From: Pectobacterium zantedeschiae | GTDB lineage: Bacteria; Pseudomonadota; Gammaproteobacteria; Enterobacterales; Enterobacteriaceae | Length of the DNA stretch: 64,000 bases | Direction of reading: 5' to 3' | NCBI RefSeq assembly: GCF_004137795.1 | Contig: NZ_NWTM01000003.1 | Coordinates: 1-64,000 of the forward strand | Shown here: one piece after another, positions 61,766-64,000 of the stretch | Numbering within the stretch: position 1 is the stretch's first letter | How the letters are laid out: every line of letters starts with the position of its first letter | The notes under the pieces: generated by a model | Told to the model about the DNA's origin: nothing | The model's database searches: none | Seen by the model: only the letters and a program-made list of their open reading frames with translations | Program-made: the position numbers and the translations under genes

Positions 61766-62728
61766 TCAGAACAGCTTTTTCGCCGTATCCAGCCAGTCGC
61801 CTTTGAAAGGACGCTTCATGTTCTCGATGGCGTCAACGATGTCGTGGTGCACCATTTTTTCATTCTGGATACCGACACAGCGACCACCGTAGCCCTGCTG
61901 AAGCAGTTCAATCGAATAGGCACCCATGCGGGAAGCCAAAATACGGTCGTACGCGACCGGCGAACCGCCGCGCTGAATGTGACCGAGTACGGTCGAACGG
62001 GTTTCGCGCCCGGTCTCTTTTTCAATGTATTTCGCCAGCTCATCGACGTCGCACACCAGCTCGGTGATTGCCACAATCGCGTGCTTTTTACCTTTCTCAA
62101 TGCCAGCCTTAATTTCGCTAACCAGATCTTCCGGGCTGAACGGCACTTCCGGCAGGACGATAAATTCACAGCCACCTGCAATCGCGGCCGCCAGCGTCAG
62201 GTCACCACAGTGGCGTCCCATGACTTCAACAATGGAAATACGCTGGTGGGAAGAGGAGGTATCGCGCAGGCGGTCAATCGCCTCCAGCACGGTTTCCAGC
62301 GCGGTAAAGTAGCCGATCGTGTAGTCTGTACCCGCCACGTCATTATCGATCGTGCCCGGTAAACCGATACAGGGAAAACCCATTTCCGTCAGACGCTTGG
62401 CACCCATATAGGAACCGTCACCGCCGATAACGACCAGCGCATCCAGACCGCGTCTCTTCATGTTTTCCACACAAACCTGACGCACCGCTTCATCACGGAA
62501 CTGTGGGAAACGTGCGGAACCAAGAAACGTACCACCCCGATTAATGACATCCGATACGCTGTAGCGATCCAACTGCTCCATGCGATCTTCGTACAAGCCC
62601 TGATAGCCATCATAAATGCCGTAAACTTCCAGACCTTCCGTTAGTGCAGCACGAACCACACCACGAATTGCCGCATTCATACCTGGTGCATCGCCACCGC
62701 TCGTCAACACTCCGATTCTTCTAATCAT
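61766..62728 (-). CDS. pfkA: 6-phosphofructokinase PfkA
   Basis: A 320-residue ATP-dependent glycolytic kinase, same length as E. coli PfkA. Motifs: ATP/Mg site [15 protein letters not shown] (residues 9-23), GGDGSYMGA, catalytic Asp in [11 protein letters not shown] (about residue 128) and MGRHCGDL. Its position before fieF (minus strand) is the conserved enterobacterial order; the tpiA-pfkA interval holds the accessory TonB/ABC locus instead of E. coli sbp-cdh. Confidence 0.97.
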   Translation of the reverse strand: MIRRIGVLTSGGDAPGMNAAIRGVVRAALTEGLEVYGIYDGYQGLYEDRMEQLDRYSVSDVINRGGTFLGSARFPQFRDEAVRQVCVENMKRRGLDALVVIGGDGSYMGAKRLTEMGFPCIGLPGTIDNDVAGTDYTIGYFTALETVLEAIDRLRDTSSSHQRISIVEVMGRHCGDLTLAAAIAGGCEFIVLPEVPFSPEDLVSEIKAGIEKGKKHAIVAITELVCDVDELAKYIEKETGRETRSTVLGHIQRGGSPVAYDRILASRMGAYSIELLQQGYGGRCVGIQNEKMVHHDIVDAIENMKRPFKGDWLDTAKKLF

Positions 62729-62934
62729 GACAACCTCTGGACTTGTAGATGTAATTTTGCAGGATTCTTCTATCGTAAATTCACCGCCGCCGTTAGGCAG
62801 GCAGCAACGCCTTATTCTTTTATTAGCATATTATAACAAACACCCGAAGCTGAATTGATTCAGGTCAGGCTAAATTGTGCATAAATTTTCATGACCTATC
62901 ACGTTTTTAACATAAAATGCTGAAACACAGTCAA

Positions 62935-63837
62935 CTACGCCGTCAACCGGCCACGCTGATTTTCCGGCACGGCAGAAACGGGATCCTGATGGATAATAAT
63001 ATCGGCACCCGGAAACTGTTTAAGTAACGCCTGCTCCAGCTCATCGGCGATCTGATGCGCCTCAGCCAGCGGCAGGGCGTCATCCATTTCCAGATGCAGT
63101 TGAATAAAGCGCGTCGGCCCAGAACGTCGGGTGCGCAACGCATGTGCGCCGCGAATCCCTGGCCAGTTCACAATCACCTCAGCGATAGCGCGATGCTCGT
63201 TATCCGGCAGTGCGCGATCCAGCAGTGACTGCACGGCGTCATACCCCATACGCAATGCGCTATATAAAATATAGCCGCCGATACCCAACGCAAACAGAGA
63301 ATCGGCGCGCGTAATGCCTTTCCAACTGAGCGCCAGCGCCACCAGAATCGCGCCATTCATCAACAGGTCAGACTGATAATGCAGCATATCCGCCCGTACC
63401 GCCTGACTGTGCGTGCGCTTGACCACCCAGCGTTGGAACGACACCAGCAGCAGCGTAGCCACCAGCGCAATGAGCGTCACCCACATGCCCACTTCCGGCG
63501 CGTGCAGCGTCTGCGGCTCCAGCGAATGTTGTAGCCCCGTCAAGATCAGGAACAGCGCCGAACCGGAAATAAACATGCTCTGCGCCAGCGCCGCTAGCGA
63601 TTCCGCCTTACCGTGGCCGAACGCATGCTCAGTATCTGCTGGCTGTAACGAATAGCGCACCACCAGCAGGTTCACCAACGAGGCGGCGATATCCACCAGC
63701 GAATCAACCAGCGATGCCAGCAGGCTGACCGAACCGGTATGCCACCAGGCGAATACTTTCATCACAAACAGTACCAGCGCAACAGCCGTTGCACTCACCG
63801 CCGCCAGCGTCACCAGACGCGCATAGTGTGGATTCAT
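62935..63837 (-). CDS. fieF: Cation-efflux (CDF) transporter FieF
   Basis: A 300-residue homodimeric proton antiporter exporting Zn2+/Fe2+. It has six membrane helices; the transport-site residues are visible in [12 protein letters not shown] (Asp pair about residues 45 and 49) and [10 protein letters not shown] (His, Asp). A C-terminal cytoplasmic ferredoxin-like domain includes [18 protein letters not shown]. Start at 63837 (MNPHYARL) matches E. coli length and leaves room for the GAGGG site; the adjacent ATG at 63840 is an alternative. Confidence 0.95.
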   Translation of the reverse strand: MNPHYARLVTLAAVSATAVALVLFVMKVFAWWHTGSVSLLASLVDSLVDIAASLVNLLVVRYSLQPADTEHAFGHGKAESLAALAQSMFISGSALFLILTGLQHSLEPQTLHAPEVGMWVTLIALVATLLLVSFQRWVVKRTHSQAVRADMLHYQSDLLMNGAILVALALSWKGITRADSLFALGIGGYILYSALRMGYDAVQSLLDRALPDNEHRAIAEVIVNWPGIRGAHALRTRRSGPTRFIQLHLEMDDALPLAEAHQIADELEQALLKQFPGADIIIHQDPVSAVPENQRGRLTA

Positions 63838-63880
63838 CATGCCCTCACAGAAAACAGATCGTCTGAGTCGTTGCCCACAT

Positions 63881-64000
63881 TCAGTTCGTTAATGACGTTT
63901 TTAACACACGGGAATAGCGAACAAACGTAAAAATACAGCACACCGTCGCCAATATCGCCATCGCCGCGCCAATGTAGCCGATATCAGGCAGCCCCAGATG
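63881..64000 (-). CDS. C-terminal end of a membrane protein, cut by the window edge
   Basis: On the minus strand an open frame enters from beyond the window and stops at TGA (63881-63883), giving 39 residues. They contain a hydrophobic helix ([21 protein letters not shown]) and a basic tail. This looks like the last transmembrane segment of a transporter, possibly of the major facilitator type, but too little is visible to name it. Confidence 0.55.
   Translation of the reverse strand, partial: HLGLPDIGYIGAAMAILATVCCIFTFVRYSRVLKTSLTN

Overview
The window reads as a chromosomal segment of a soft-rot enterobacterium, most likely Pectobacterium. This is inferred from three things: the backbone protein sequences are close to E. 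coli but distinct, ERIC repeats are present, and there is a locus for plant-polymer or organosulfur uptake. The genus is not proven from the sequence alone. The backbone follows the E. coli order murI-btuB-trmA, yijD-fabR-sthA-oxyR, metF / metL-metB-metJ, rpmE-priA-cytR-ftsN-hslVU-menA-rraA-zapB-glpFKX-fpr-yiiR-yiiQ-tpiA and pfkA-fieF. Five accessory modules interrupt it.

Layout. 1-4.3 kb: murI and btuB (56-nt overlap) behind a cobalamin riboswitch, with divergent trmA. 4.4-10.4 kb: an accessory amino-acid module with a metal/PLP D-amino-acid dehydratase-like enzyme, a polar amino-acid ABC importer, a RidA-family enamine hydrolase and a divergent IclR regulator. 10.5-14.1 kb: yijD, fabR, sthA and oxyR. 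14.1-25.7 kb: metF, then an ABC importer with a LacI regulator and a calcineurin-like phosphodiesterase, then metL-metB. MetJ boxes precede metF and lie between metB and metJ. 26.4-29.3 kb: a FecCD-type ABC importer behind a strong Zur-like box. 29.3-46 kb: housekeeping genes from rpmE to tpiA. 46.1-48.1 kb: the agmatine-to-putrescine pair aguA/aguB. 48.6-61.3 kb: a ten-gene locus combining its own TonB-ExbB-ExbD, a NitT/TauT-type ABC importer with a fused double permease, a binding protein, a TonB-dependent receptor, a Tat-exported PL26/YetA-like enzyme, a DUF6250-like protein and a LysR regulator. 61.4-64 kb: pfkA, fieF and the truncated end of a membrane protein.

The most interesting items are (i) the ten-gene two-membrane import locus, which looks like a self-contained uptake and processing system for one unknown substrate; (ii) a roughly 305-bp dispersed element present twice (15.7 and 61.4 kb), in which hairpins keep their architecture while their stem sequences change completely, indicating a structured RNA or foldable mobile DNA; (iii) a related leader/terminator-like module upstream of both hslV and glpX; (iv) three helically phased 18-bp repeats upstream of yiiQ; and (v) three ERIC elements, one carrying an extra 75-bp insert of three hairpins. 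I saw no rRNA, tRNA, CRISPR array or intact transposase gene.
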